From positions 3,238,501-3,302,500 of the forward strand of contig NZ_CP036422.1 of assembly GCF_009388985.1 (NCBI RefSeq): a DNA stretch of 64,000 nucleotides, written 5' to 3'. This document shows, in pieces, positions 27,410-36,810 of this stretch. Made by a program: the position numbers and the translations under genes. The notes below the pieces were generated by a model that saw only the letters and a program-made list of their open reading frames with translations, had not been told where the DNA came from and did not search any database. The DNA is from Halioglobus maricola. Lineage in GTDB: Bacteria > Pseudomonadota > Gammaproteobacteria > Pseudomonadales > Halieaceae. Position 1 is the first letter of the stretch. Each line of letters begins with the position of its first letter.

Positions 27410-28747
27410 TCAGTGCTTCTTGGCCGAAGGGGCATCTGCCTCGATCTCGCCAGACGCCAAGCGCTTCGCATGTATCAACTCCAGCTTGTACAGATCCTGC
27501 TGCAACTCGAAGAACCCATGCCAGTGCGCGTAATCCGCAGCACCCATCATGGCGCCCTGACGCGCACGGCGGCCCTCGTGGTGCCAGAGGTAGTAGTAGG
27601 TGATCTGGAACTCATCTGCCCAGGGGTTTTCCTTGAGCAGGCCCTTCTCCTTGAGCTCATCCAACATGGCGGTCGCTGGCTTGTAATAGGCCTCGTTGTA
27701 CAGCATCACCGCCTTGTCACCCTGGGCGAAGAAGCCATTGGTGTGGGTAGTGCTGTGGCAGTTGTTACAGACCTGCTTCATTTTTTCGCGCCCGGCAGGG
27801 CCGTCGCCGTGCCTGATGTCATACATATCGTCAGAGCCGCGCACCGGGGAGTACTTGGCCCAAAGGTTCCAGTACAGGCGCTCGGTGACGTTGTGCGTCA
27901 CGGAGAGGTCGCCGATGCCGCTCATATGGCAAGTGGCACAGGTCGGCGCGCGGTAATCACCGGGCTCCCAGGCATCCGGGGCTGTGTCCATCTTGTAGGT
28001 GTGGCCCTCGGTATTGAACACGTGGCCGTGCTTGGAATTGTTGAATATCTCGATATTCGGATGGTCCGGGCCAAGGTGACAGGAGGCGCAGGCGTTGGGG
28101 TTGCGAGCCTCAGCGATAGAAAACTTGTGACGGCTGTGGCACGCGGTACAGCTGCCGGTTGAGCCATCCGGGTACACATTGCCCATACCGTTGTTGGGCC
28201 AGGTCTCAGGCGTGGGGCGGTTGCTCTCGTCCAGTTTGATTTCGGTGCCATGGCACTGCATACAGCCGGTTTCATTCGGCGCGTCGCCATACTCCTCGTG
28301 GCTACGCCCCTCATGCACCATTGTCAGGGCGTGCAGGCTGTCTTTGGGAATAATCTGGCGATAGGCGCGGAAGTGACCGGACTGCTCGAACTGTTCCTTG
28401 GCGGCAACGTGACAGCGCCCACACACCTTGGGCGATACCAGCGGCGATACGAACACCGGGGTATCTTCCACATTGGCGTGGCGGGCAGCGTGGGGTGCAT
28501 CCTCGGGCACCGCGTGGCAATCGATGCATGACACACCTGCATGCGCGTGGCGGCTCTCGCGCCAGTCAGCTACCTGGCCGGGTGTTATCTGTTGGTGACA
28601 GGTAATACAGGCTTTACCTTCCGTACTCAGGTCGCGATTGATCTTTAGTGTTTTCACCGGCGCGATACTGATCGAAGTGTCAGCAGCTACCAAAGATGCA
28701 AAACCCATTGCGGCCAATACAAGCCCTAGCTTGATAACACGCTTCAT
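27410..28747 (-). CDS. HAO-like octaheme cytochrome c
   Basis: A 445-residue exported protein with a signal peptide (LVLAAMGFASLVAADTS) and eight CXXCH haem sites: CITCH, CIDCH, CGRCH, CMQCH, CTACH, CASCH, CATCH and CNNCH. The tail RRARQGAMMGAADYAHWHGF resembles the hydroxylamine oxidoreductase family. With a NapC partner, HAO-like proteins of epsilonproteobacteria act as reductases (nitrite or hydroxylamine to ammonia) rather than oxidases. Whether the HAO tyrosine crosslink residue is present cannot be judged here. The ATG overlaps the NapC-type gene's stop (ATGA). It could instead be an electron relay for the divergent Mtr-type genes. Confidence 0.85.
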   Translation of the reverse strand: MKRVIKLGLVLAAMGFASLVAADTSISIAPVKTLKINRDLSTEGKACITCHQQITPGQVADWRESRHAHAGVSCIDCHAVPEDAPHAARHANVEDTPVFVSPLVSPKVCGRCHVAAKEQFEQSGHFRAYRQIIPKDSLHALTMVHEGRSHEEYGDAPNETGCMQCHGTEIKLDESNRPTPETWPNNGMGNVYPDGSTGSCTACHSRHKFSIAEARNPNACASCHLGPDHPNIEIFNNSKHGHVFNTEGHTYKMDTAPDAWEPGDYRAPTCATCHMSGIGDLSVTHNVTERLYWNLWAKYSPVRGSDDMYDIRHGDGPAGREKMKQVCNNCHSTTHTNGFFAQGDKAVMLYNEAYYKPATAMLDELKEKGLLKENPWADEFQITYYYLWHHEGRRARQGAMMGAADYAHWHGFFELQQDLYKLELIHAKRLASGEIEADAPSAKKH

Positions 28748-29301
28748 TCTGCTTCTCCTTCGGCTTCAGGCTTCGGCCAGCCCATTTCTTCGAGGTGATA
28801 ACCCAGACGATTGTGGCCCACATTCTCGTGACACTCGACACAGCTGTAGTCGTCTGGATCATTGAAGTACCGGCGGTGCGAACGGAAAGCCCGGCGGTTG
28901 CCTTCTGTAGCCTCTTGTAAATAAAGATGGCAGCTCAGGCACCCTGAATCGTAAACAAACTCTGTCCGTCGTTCGCGATTGCCATGCCAGTCAATATCGT
29001 AAGGATCCTTGAGGAGCTCCATGGTGGGATCAACTATCCCATGCATGCCTTTTACCCACAGATACTTGAGGGCATTGCCCTGAGGGATATGGCACTGGGA
29101 ACAGGTAGCGCGCCAGCCGGCTTCGTTATTGCCACCGTGCAGATCTTCGCGGTAAGCGGCGCTCATTGGCTCAAGAGAGTGGCAGGAGCCACAAAAAGCG
29201 TCATCGCCGGTGGCATGAATCATGGTGTCCATCACCGCCCAACTGGCGGCTACGCCCAGGCCGAGACCTGCGAGCACTAGCGCGATCTTAAGAAATTTCA
29301 C
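28744..29301 (-). CDS. NapC/NirT/CymA-type tetraheme quinol dehydrogenase
   Basis: A 185-residue protein with a GTG start and GGGGAAG nine bases upstream. One N-terminal membrane anchor (FLKIALVLAGLGLGVAASWA) is followed by four CXXCH sites: CGSCH, CSQCH, CLSCH and CVECH. This is the NapC/CymA layout: it oxidises membrane quinol and passes electrons to periplasmic cytochromes. It is coupled to the HAO-like gene and divergent from the Mtr-like genes. In Shewanella CymA feeds MtrA, so it might serve both branches. Confidence 0.92.
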   Translation of the reverse strand: MKFLKIALVLAGLGLGVAASWAVMDTMIHATGDDAFCGSCHSLEPMSAAYREDLHGGNNEAGWRATCSQCHIPQGNALKYLWVKGMHGIVDPTMELLKDPYDIDWHGNRERRTEFVYDSGCLSCHLYLQEATEGNRRAFRSHRRYFNDPDDYSCVECHENVGHNRLGYHLEEMGWPKPEAEGEAE

Positions 29302-29376
29302 GATTCAATCTTCCCCTACGACTGAGAATTGCTCTCAATACCAGTACATTTTGTATGACTATGATATTAGCAAAGG

Positions 29377-29392
29377 ATTGCGACTGTGCAAT
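29377..29392. promoter_or_regulatory. Inverted repeat in the divergent cytochrome control region
   Basis: ATTGC-N6-GCAAT lies in the 192-base gap between the NapC-type gene and the UbiA-type gene. It is the cleanest symmetric site I see there. It may be an operator for one or both directions. No regulator family can be named from the sequence. Confidence 0.25.
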
Positions 29393-29493
29393 TCGATCAA
29401 GGCCCGGCAAACACCGAAATAGTAACGAAAATTCGCAGGCGAGAAGAAATAGGTTACTCTCACAATCAAAGCAGCGGATGTGAACAGGCACAG

Positions 29494-30486
29494 ATGATCG
29501 ATGTAAAAATGTGGGGCCACGCCCTCAACCGCATGCCCAAGCTCTCCCAGAGTGAATGGCAGGCGCTGGACCCGGTGGCCAAGTGGCTCATAGCCTCCCG
29601 CGCTTCCGTTCTGTTCATGACATTCACCGCCGCCGCCCTCGGAGGCCTGATGGCCTGGCGCGCCGGCGTCTTTCAATGGGACCTGTGGCTCGCCACCGTG
29701 TTCGGTTTGATGTTCGCTCATGCCACGAACAACCTGCTCAACGACTACACCGATTCTCGTCGCGGCATCGACAAGGAAAACTACTACCGCAATCAATACG
29801 GCGTGCATGTGCTCGAAGACGGCTTGATGGACGAGCCCCAGTTCTGGCGCTATGTCGGGGTCACTGCCGGTATCGCCCTGGCTCTCGGTGGCTGGTTGGT
29901 TTACCAGCGCAGTGGTCTCACTTTTGACCTGATGCTGGCGGGCGCCTTTTTTGTGCTCTTTTACACTTGGCCGCTTAAATACTACGGCCTGGGCGAGCCC
30001 GCAGTCTTGCTGGTTTGGGGCCCGCTGATGGTTGGCGGAAGTTTCTATGTGCTCGCCGGTTTCTGGAGCTGGGATGTCACCTGGCTCAGCCTCGTGTTCG
30101 CCCTGGGACCCACCACGGTACTGTTCGGTAAACACACCGATAAGCTGGACGCCGATAAGGCCAAGGGTGTGAATACCCTGCCAGTGATTCTGGGCGAGAA
30201 GATTTCCCGCTACGCGGTACTGGCGATGATGGTGGCGCAATATCTGCTGTGCATCGGTCTGGTGGTCACAGGCAGCTTCGCGTGGCCTTTGCTGCTGGTA
30301 TTGGCCAGCCTCAACAGCATGCCCCGCCTGTTCAGTCTGTACTCTGAACCCAAGCCTGAAGAACCCCCTCAGAACTACCCCGAGGGCATCTGGCCCCTGT
30401 GGTTTTCAGCCCAGGCGTTCCGCCATACCCGGCGCTTTACCTCGCTGTTCCTGGTTGGGGTTATTCTGGATACCTTGATCGCGTGA
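29494..30486 (+). CDS. UbiA-family prenyltransferase in the electron-transfer operon
   Basis: From the ATG at 29494 the protein is 330 residues with about eight hydrophobic segments. The UbiA signatures are NNLLNDYTDSRRGID (first Asp-rich motif) and HTDKLDADKAKGVNTLPV (second). It should attach a polyprenyl chain to an aromatic acceptor, as MenA or UbiA do. The stop overlaps the GTG of the octaheme cytochrome gene (GTGA), so it belongs to the cytochrome operon. That suggests a quinone made for this electron path. A longer in-frame start at 29386 is possible but the extension is not membrane-protein-like. The aromatic substrate is unknown. Confidence 0.82.
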   Translation: MIDVKMWGHALNRMPKLSQSEWQALDPVAKWLIASRASVLFMTFTAAALGGLMAWRAGVFQWDLWLATVFGLMFAHATNNLLNDYTDSRRGIDKENYYRNQYGVHVLEDGLMDEPQFWRYVGVTAGIALALGGWLVYQRSGLTFDLMLAGAFFVLFYTWPLKYYGLGEPAVLLVWGPLMVGGSFYVLAGFWSWDVTWLSLVFALGPTTVLFGKHTDKLDADKAKGVNTLPVILGEKISRYAVLAMMVAQYLLCIGLVVTGSFAWPLLLVLASLNSMPRLFSLYSEPKPEEPPQNYPEGIWPLWFSAQAFRHTRRFTSLFLVGVILDTLIA

Positions 30487-31244
30487 AAATATTTGTAACG
30501 ATTTGCCTGCTGCTACTTCCAGCTCTCGCAATGGCCGCGACCGACAACGTCGATCCGGCGACGGCTTCTGCCATCCAGGTGTGCCTGGACTGTCACGACT
30601 ACGGCGACGACGCACCAGTGCACCAGGTATTACAGGGCTCCCACGGTATTGAAGGTGACCCGGAGGATATCGCCGGGCGTCGCGCCTGCCTCGATTGCCA
30701 TGGCGAAAGCGAGGCCCATATTGCAGCGCCAAAGAAAATGGCACCGGACCGCAGCTTCGGCCCCCGCTGGCCCAGCGAAGCAGGTGAACAGGATCGCCCC
30801 TGCCTCGACTGCCACGAGGACAATACCGCCGAGAACTGGCGCAATGCATTGCATATGGTGAATGGCCTCACTTGCGTTACCTGCCACGACATTCACGCCG
30901 AGGTTGACCCGGTACTATCCCACCAGGATCAACAAAAGGTCTGCACAGATTGCCACGAGAGCCTGAAAGAGGGCATTCACGAGCTTGGCGGCATGGGCGA
31001 CACCGATCCGCCCTGTAGCGCATGTCACAACCCCCACGATCACGAGCAAGCAGAGCCGCGCATGCGAGCTAACCAGAGTGCCGGGTGCGTGTTCTGCCAC
31101 AACGGTGAAGAGATGGAAGCCATCGGCGCTTTCAACAGCAAAGCGGCGAAATACCACGGCGTGCTGGGACGCAGCGAACGCAGCTGTATCGACTGCCACC
31201 AGAGCATTCCCCATGCTCCGCTTCCGGCCGACCCCGACGAGTAA
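30483..31244 (+). CDS. Periplasmic octaheme c-type cytochrome
   Basis: A 253-residue protein starting at the GTG that overlaps the prenyltransferase stop. Signal peptide: VKIFVTICLLLLPALAMA. It carries eight CXXCH sites: CLDCH (three times), CVTCH, CTDCH, CSACH, CVFCH and CIDCH. Spacing and the repeated HE/HD residues resemble the DmsE/MtrA/NrfB group, and the sequence resembles the first part of the next gene, the decaheme. It probably carries electrons through the periplasm. It may be a duplicated, shortened MtrA. Confidence 0.85.
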   Translation: MKIFVTICLLLLPALAMAATDNVDPATASAIQVCLDCHDYGDDAPVHQVLQGSHGIEGDPEDIAGRRACLDCHGESEAHIAAPKKMAPDRSFGPRWPSEAGEQDRPCLDCHEDNTAENWRNALHMVNGLTCVTCHDIHAEVDPVLSHQDQQKVCTDCHESLKEGIHELGGMGDTDPPCSACHNPHDHEQAEPRMRANQSAGCVFCHNGEEMEAIGAFNSKAAKYHGVLGRSERSCIDCHQSIPHAPLPADPDE

Positions 31245-31263
31245 ATAAGTTCCCCGGGCTTTG

Positions 31264-31277
31264 TTGACTCAAGTCAA
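31264..31277. promoter_or_regulatory. FNR/CRP-family-like site upstream of the mtrA homologue
   Basis: TTGACTCAAGTCAA is a perfect 5-4-5 palindrome (TTGAC-N4-GTCAA) in the 135-base gap before the mtrA-like gene, 103 bases from its ATG. The FNR consensus is TTGAT-N4-ATCAA, so both TTGA/TCAA cores match and one symmetric base differs. It suggests oxygen- or nitric-oxide-responsive control of the mtrA-B-C part. Confidence 0.45.
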
Positions 31278-31379
31278 GAAAGCCCATAGTTTCGAAGTTT
31301 GCGGATGGTACCCTCAGCTCGCTTCATCAATAATGCAATAGGGTTGTTGTTCGTTTCGCCTGCTCACGGAAGCGCAGCC

Positions 31380-32258
31380 ATGATAAGAAAGCAGTTACAG
31401 TTCGCCATAATCGCACTATGTAGCCTCGCCCTGCCGGCGCTAGCGCAAGATGAGCCCGGCTGCCTGGACTGCCACGCGCAGGAAGACTCTCCGGAGCTGC
31501 ATCAGGTGTTTAACAGTGCTCACGGCGACGTGAATGGCGGTGGCGCAGCGGCCTGCACCGCATGCCACGGTCCAAGCGAGGCCCATGATCGCCGTGGCCG
31601 CCGCGTCTCCCCCGATATCAGCTTTGGCCCCAAGTGGGGGTCCGAACCCGCAGCACAGAACGATAGCTGCCTCGCTTGCCACGAGAGCACCGGTGGCAAA
31701 CTCGCCTGGCTCGGCAGCGAGCACGAGCAGGAAAACATGGTGTGTGCCGACTGCCACGACTCACACACGACCCGTGACCCAGTGATGGAGGTGGAGACCG
31801 CACAGACTCAGTGCCTCACCTGCCACAGCCGCCAACGCGCGGAGTTGAACATGCCGTCGCGCCACCCGATTGCTGAGGGCAAGACCGCCTGCACCGATTG
31901 CCACAACCCCCACGGCAGCACCACCCACGCCGCGCTGCATCAGGTCACCCTGAATGAAAACTGCTACAGCTGCCACGAGGAAAAGCGCGGCCCAATGCTG
32001 TGGGAGCACGAACCGGTCACTGAAGACTGCGCCAATTGCCACACCCCTCACGGCTCAGTACACGACAACCTGCTCACCGCGCGAGGCCCGGCCCAGTGCC
32101 AGCAGTGCCACTCTGCCGCCTTCCACCCCAGCGTGCCCTATGGCGGTGAAGGCCTCAGCGGCAGCATGAATGCCAACGTTGCCGGCAAAAACTGCATGAA
32201 TTGCCACAGCCAGGTTCACGGCTCCAACCACCCATCCGGAGCGAGGCTGACACGATGA
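31380..32258 (+). CDS. mtrA: MtrA/DmsE-like decaheme cytochrome c
   Basis: I start at the ATG at 31380 (signal peptide MIRKQLQFAIIALCSLALPA), giving 292 residues. Ten CXXCH sites are present: CLDCH, CTACH, CLACH, CADCH, CLTCH, CTDCH, CYSCH, CANCH, CQQCH and CMNCH. That count and size match MtrA/DmsE/PioA, the periplasmic wire that threads an outer-membrane barrel. The next gene encodes that barrel and overlaps by four bases (ATGA). It receives electrons from periplasmic or inner-membrane cytochromes and passes them outward, or the reverse in iron oxidisers. Confidence 0.92.
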   Translation: MIRKQLQFAIIALCSLALPALAQDEPGCLDCHAQEDSPELHQVFNSAHGDVNGGGAAACTACHGPSEAHDRRGRRVSPDISFGPKWGSEPAAQNDSCLACHESTGGKLAWLGSEHEQENMVCADCHDSHTTRDPVMEVETAQTQCLTCHSRQRAELNMPSRHPIAEGKTACTDCHNPHGSTTHAALHQVTLNENCYSCHEEKRGPMLWEHEPVTEDCANCHTPHGSVHDNLLTARGPAQCQQCHSAAFHPSVPYGGEGLSGSMNANVAGKNCMNCHSQVHGSNHPSGARLTR

Positions 32259-34516
32259 CCCAACGCTCGCAGATACCCTTTCGCCTCAGCGCTATCGCCG
32301 CGTTGGTGTTGGCGGCAAGCACTGCCCTGGCGCAGGACAAAGCTGAACCGGAAGAAGAAGCCATTTACCGCCCACTGCAAGTGACCGCGCTGGCGTCTCC
32401 CGACGTACTGCTGAGCGAGTATCGAGGCACGGTTGAGCTTGGGCTGGGTTACACCTCAGACGACAACTTTATGTTCGGCCGCTACAACGGGCTGCAGGAA
32501 GATGGCGCCACACTGATCGGCAACCTGAACTGGCAGGATTTCAGTGGTGACAGCAACTGGCGCGTAACGTTGTCTGATCTGGGTCTGGACACCCGAGAGG
32601 GCGAAGTGACATGGCAGAACAAGAATGCTTTCAAACTGAGCCTGGGCTTCGACTCACAACAGCAGGTCAACAATAACAGTGGCGCAACGCCCTTCCGCGG
32701 CAGCGGCACCCTCACCCTGCCAGACGAATGGGTATACGGCTCCACCACGGGCGACTTCAGCGAACTACAGGCATCACTGAATTACTTCGATCAGGAAATT
32801 ACCCGCGACAAACTGTTCGCCAATCTCTCCACCCGGCTGGGCGACCGCTGGCACCTGAGCGGTGGCCTCAGTTACGAACAAAAAGAAGGCACCGGCGATA
32901 TCAGCGGTGCCATGTACACGGACGCAGCTTCCGGCGATGCCGCCTACCTGCCCATGGACATCGACTACGAAACAACGGAGTTCGATATCGGCCTGAGTTA
33001 TGCAGCCACCGGGCTCAATCTTGAAGCACGCCTGGACTATTCTGATTTCAACAATCAGGACGACATTCTCATCTGGGAAAATCCCTATCGCTCCCGCACC
33101 CCGGACTCCATGGGTGGCATGAGCCTCGCGCCAGACAACGACCAGTTGCAGGGGCGTATCACTGGCCAGTACATCATTACCCCGACAGCTCGCCTGCAGT
33201 TCGACGGCAGCTACGCGGTAGCATCGCAAGACAACGACTACCTTGCCTACAGCGTGAATCCCAATGCAGTGGTCACAACCCCCCTGCCCCGTGAGTCTTT
33301 CGATGGTGAAGCGCAGACCGGCACCCTGAATGCCAAGCTGTGGCTGCGGCCGATCAACAAACTGGACGTAGAGCTGTTCTATAAAGGCCGCGAGCGCGAC
33401 TACGATAACCCGCGCGATGGCTATACCTATATTCGGGGCGACGGCCTGTCACAACCGCGCGATGAACTGACGGTGTACAACACGTCACACCATTATCAAT
33501 CGCAGATTATCGGCCTGGAGACCACCTGGCGTTTGCCCAAGCGCACCCGCTTCACCTTTGAATATGAGTACGAAAAGGAAGAGCGCGAGAATGCGGCGGT
33601 GGAAGAAACAGAAGAAGATCGCGTCGTGCTCGGCTTGCGGGCACAGCCGCTGGACGGGCTGACTGCGCGACTGGAATTTGGCTACGCTAACCGGGCTGCA
33701 GACACTTACAACTGGGATCAGCGCTACTACGCCCTGCTGGATGTGGAACTCATCAACGCCACGCCTGACAGCCAGCGCTATATCAATCATCCCGAGCTCA
33801 GTCAGTACCACCTGTCGAACCGTGAGCGCACCCACGGCAAACTGGATCTGAGCTGGCTGCCGACCGACAACTGGCTCCTCAATTTCAACATGCTGTTGCA
33901 GGCGGACGACTACGACAAGAGCTATCTGGGCCTGCGTGACGCCGCCTGGGAACGCTACCATCTCAGCGCTAGCTACACGGCAGTCAAGGATGTGACCGCC
34001 ACACTCTATGGCGGCTTCGACCGCTACGAGACAGAGCAGATGGGCCGCGCATTCCGTGGCGGCGCCGAGAAGAATGCTTTTGAAATTTACCAGCCTCTGC
34101 CCCAGGCCAGCGACCCCGATCGCGACTGGCAGCTGGATGCGGGCAACGACGCCATCACAGTTGGCGCCAATATTCAGTGGATGGTGGCAGACGACCTCAA
34201 AATCGAAGCGGACTACAGCTACGTGGACACCGAGGGTGACCAGACCTTCAAGACCTACGGCGCAGCGGACCTCAACCCCGAGGATCTGCCCACGGTGGAG
34301 ACGACCCTCCATCACCTGAACGCGAGCGGCACCTGGCATATGCGCAAGGATCTGTCGTTCAAGCTGCAATACCAGTACTACAACTACGAGTCCAATGACT
34401 GGGCGCTCGAAGGTGTGGCGCTAGATAGCATCGATAATGTACTTACTTTCGGGGCATATAACCCCGACGAAGATATTCACTACGTGGGTGTGTCAGCGCT
34501 TTACCGCTGGCAGTAA
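32255..34516 (+). CDS. mtrB: MtrB/PioB-like outer-membrane barrel
   Basis: From the ATG at 32255 (MTQRSQIPFRLSAIAALVLA, a signal peptide cut near STALAQ) the protein is 753 residues. It consists of alternating amphipathic strands with many Tyr/Asp-rich turns, and ends in an aromatic strand (VGVSALYRWQ), as expected of a large beta-barrel. It is the sheath holding the MtrA-type decaheme across the outer membrane. I see no Cys in the mature part, so the N-terminal CXXC reported for Shewanella MtrB is absent. The order A-B-C differs from Shewanella, where mtrC comes first. Confidence 0.88.
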   Translation: MTQRSQIPFRLSAIAALVLAASTALAQDKAEPEEEAIYRPLQVTALASPDVLLSEYRGTVELGLGYTSDDNFMFGRYNGLQEDGATLIGNLNWQDFSGDSNWRVTLSDLGLDTREGEVTWQNKNAFKLSLGFDSQQQVNNNSGATPFRGSGTLTLPDEWVYGSTTGDFSELQASLNYFDQEITRDKLFANLSTRLGDRWHLSGGLSYEQKEGTGDISGAMYTDAASGDAAYLPMDIDYETTEFDIGLSYAATGLNLEARLDYSDFNNQDDILIWENPYRSRTPDSMGGMSLAPDNDQLQGRITGQYIITPTARLQFDGSYAVASQDNDYLAYSVNPNAVVTTPLPRESFDGEAQTGTLNAKLWLRPINKLDVELFYKGRERDYDNPRDGYTYIRGDGLSQPRDELTVYNTSHHYQSQIIGLETTWRLPKRTRFTFEYEYEKEERENAAVEETEEDRVVLGLRAQPLDGLTARLEFGYANRAADTYNWDQRYYALLDVELINATPDSQRYINHPELSQYHLSNRERTHGKLDLSWLPTDNWLLNFNMLLQADDYDKSYLGLRDAAWERYHLSASYTAVKDVTATLYGGFDRYETEQMGRAFRGGAEKNAFEIYQPLPQASDPDRDWQLDAGNDAITVGANIQWMVADDLKIEADYSYVDTEGDQTFKTYGAADLNPEDLPTVETTLHHLNASGTWHMRKDLSFKLQYQYYNYESNDWALEGVALDSIDNVLTFGAYNPDEDIHYVGVSALYRWQ

Positions 34517-34535
34517 CACCAGGGAGACGGGAACC

Positions 34536-36785
34536 ATGCTAAGGACAACAAGGAACTGGCTTACAGCTGCGTCCATCGGGCTGTTAGTGGCCTGCGGCGG
34601 CGGTGGCGGCGGTGATCGCGCGGAGGGCGTCGAGCCGGGCGATGGCGGCGGCAGTATCGTTGTACCGCCACCGGTCGTACCGGACCCCACACCTGCTCCC
34701 TACGTAGAAGCGGAAGAACTGCTGGCCACCATCACCTCGATAACCCTTGATGGTGAGAACCGTGCAATCGTTGAATTCCAGCTTACCAACGGCTCCGGCA
34801 CCGCCATCGTCGACCTCGAGATCGACAATCTGCGGTTCGTGATTTCCAAACTTCAGGTGAGCCCGCTGGGCAATCTGACCGGCACCTGGCAATCCTATGT
34901 CAATGTAGTAGCTTCACCCGAGGTTGGCACCGGCACTGAGCCGAGACTGCAGGCGACGTACGAACGCGGCGAGAACTTCGTCAACAACCAGGACGGCACC
35001 TACCAGTACACCTTCGACCAGAGCCTGACAGACATTCCTGCAGACGTGCTGGCACAGGCAGAAACCGAGGGCCTGGATCTTTCCTACGACGCGAATCTCA
35101 CGCACCGGGTTGCAATGCAGTTCGATGGCAACCCCAACACCACCGCCAACCCCTTCTACGACTGGGTACCGGCTAACGGCGCGACCAGTGCGATCTTCAC
35201 CATGGATATCGCCGCTACCGCTAACTGTAATAACTGCCACGACCCACTGGGGATCCACGGCGGTAATCGCCGCGAAATACAGTACTGCGTGACCTGCCAT
35301 AACGCAGGCTCAACTGATCCGGACAGCACCAACACCGTGGACATGAAGGTGATGATTCACAAGATCCACATGGGCAAGAACCTCCCCAGCGTGCAGGAAG
35401 GGGGCCAGTACGTGATTTACGGTTTCCGCAACAGCCCGCATGACTACTCCGAGCTGGGCTATCCGCAGGACATTCGCAACTGCGTTAATTGCCACGCGGG
35501 CCCCATCACAGGTGAGGGCCGCGATGACCTCGTGCTGACCGCACAGGGTGACAACTGGTCTGAATACGGTTCTACCGCCGCCTGTGGCAGCTGCCACGAG
35601 AACGCCACCGGCCATATGGAAGCCAACGGCGACGAAAACTGCGCCAGCTGCCACTCCAGCGGCGGCGCCGCGGGCAGCATCGCCCAGAGCCATGTCAATC
35701 TGGTCACCGAAGCCGGCCAGATGTTCGCCTCGAAAATCGAGGGCGTAAGCAACACCATGCCGGGTGAGTTCCCCGCGGTAAATGTCAGGATCAGCAACCC
35801 CGAGACGGGTGAAGACTACGACCTGCTCAGTGACCCGGTCATGGCAGGAATGCGTGTCACACTCGGCTGGGATACCAGGGATTACACCAATACTGGCGCG
35901 GGTGGCGACAATGCCAGCACCGTATCAGTGGGTATTCCAGATAACGCCAGCGCCAACGGCGATGGCAGCTTCACCGTCACCTCGCCCACCGCTATTCCCG
36001 ACGGCAGCGAGGCTCCGGGCATTGCTGCCAGTGGCAGTGGCGCGGCCACCGTCGAAGGTCATCCCGACATGGATGTCGACGGAGACGGCGAAACGGAAAG
36101 TATCCCTGTGACCAATGTTTCCATGGCGTTCTCCATCAATGAAGCTGACGGCGCAGCGGTAGATCGTCGCACCTCGGTGACGATAGAACAGTGCAACGCC
36201 TGTCACAGTTCCCTGGTGCTGCACGGCGGCAATCGCACCGACGACATCGGCACCTGTGTCACCTGTCACAACCCGCGCAATACCGATGCACGCGTACGTG
36301 AAGTGGCTATGGATCCTCCCACCGACGGCAAGGATGAGGAATCCATCGACTTCAAAACCATGGTGCACGGTATCCACGCCCCTTCCATGCGTGAGAACGC
36401 CCTGGAAATCGTCGGCTTCCGCGGCTTCAGCACTCACCGCTACGACGAAGAGCACGTGCACTACCCGGGCGATCTGTCCAATTGCACCAGCTGTCACGTC
36501 GACGGCGGCTTCACCCTGCCGCTGGCAGACGGTGTGCTGGGCACCAGCATCGACACCGGCGAGAATCGGGCCGATCCAACCGACGACACCGTGGTGAGCC
36601 CGGCCTCTGCGGTGTGTTCAAGCTGTCACGATGACGCCGTTGCGCAGTCTCATATGACGTCCAATGGCGGTAACTTCGCCACTACCCAGGCCGCGCTCGA
36701 TGCCGGTGAAGTGGTAGAGGAGTGCTCCGTGTGTCACAAAGAAGGCGCTACTGCGGCCGTGTCCGACGTGCATAACCCGCACTGA
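34536..36785 (+). CDS. mtrC: OmcA/MtrC-family decaheme surface lipoprotein
   Basis: The ATG at 34536 follows GGGAGACGGG and gives a lipoprotein signal ending in LLVACGGGGGG. The 749-residue protein has two pentaheme domains separated by beta-rich domains. The first has CNNCH, CVTCH, CVNCH, CGSCH and CASCH; the second has CNACH, CVTCH, CTSCH, CSSCH and CSVCH. This is the MtrC/OmcA plan of an outer-surface terminal reductase that passes electrons to minerals, soluble shuttles or partners. GNR-containing repeats (LHGGNR/IHGGNR) flank haems 1-2 and 6-7, showing that the halves arose by duplication. A terminator follows. Confidence 0.93.
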   Translation: MLRTTRNWLTAASIGLLVACGGGGGGDRAEGVEPGDGGGSIVVPPPVVPDPTPAPYVEAEELLATITSITLDGENRAIVEFQLTNGSGTAIVDLEIDNLRFVISKLQVSPLGNLTGTWQSYVNVVASPEVGTGTEPRLQATYERGENFVNNQDGTYQYTFDQSLTDIPADVLAQAETEGLDLSYDANLTHRVAMQFDGNPNTTANPFYDWVPANGATSAIFTMDIAATANCNNCHDPLGIHGGNRREIQYCVTCHNAGSTDPDSTNTVDMKVMIHKIHMGKNLPSVQEGGQYVIYGFRNSPHDYSELGYPQDIRNCVNCHAGPITGEGRDDLVLTAQGDNWSEYGSTAACGSCHENATGHMEANGDENCASCHSSGGAAGSIAQSHVNLVTEAGQMFASKIEGVSNTMPGEFPAVNVRISNPETGEDYDLLSDPVMAGMRVTLGWDTRDYTNTGAGGDNASTVSVGIPDNASANGDGSFTVTSPTAIPDGSEAPGIAASGSGAATVEGHPDMDVDGDGETESIPVTNVSMAFSINEADGAAVDRRTSVTIEQCNACHSSLVLHGGNRTDDIGTCVTCHNPRNTDARVREVAMDPPTDGKDEESIDFKTMVHGIHAPSMRENALEIVGFRGFSTHRYDEEHVHYPGDLSNCTSCHVDGGFTLPLADGVLGTSIDTGENRADPTDDTVVSPASAVCSSCHDDAVAQSHMTSNGGNFATTQAALDAGEVVEECSVCHKEGATAAVSDVHNPH

Positions 36786-36810
36786 GCCGCACTCACAGGC
36801 AGTGACTGAC

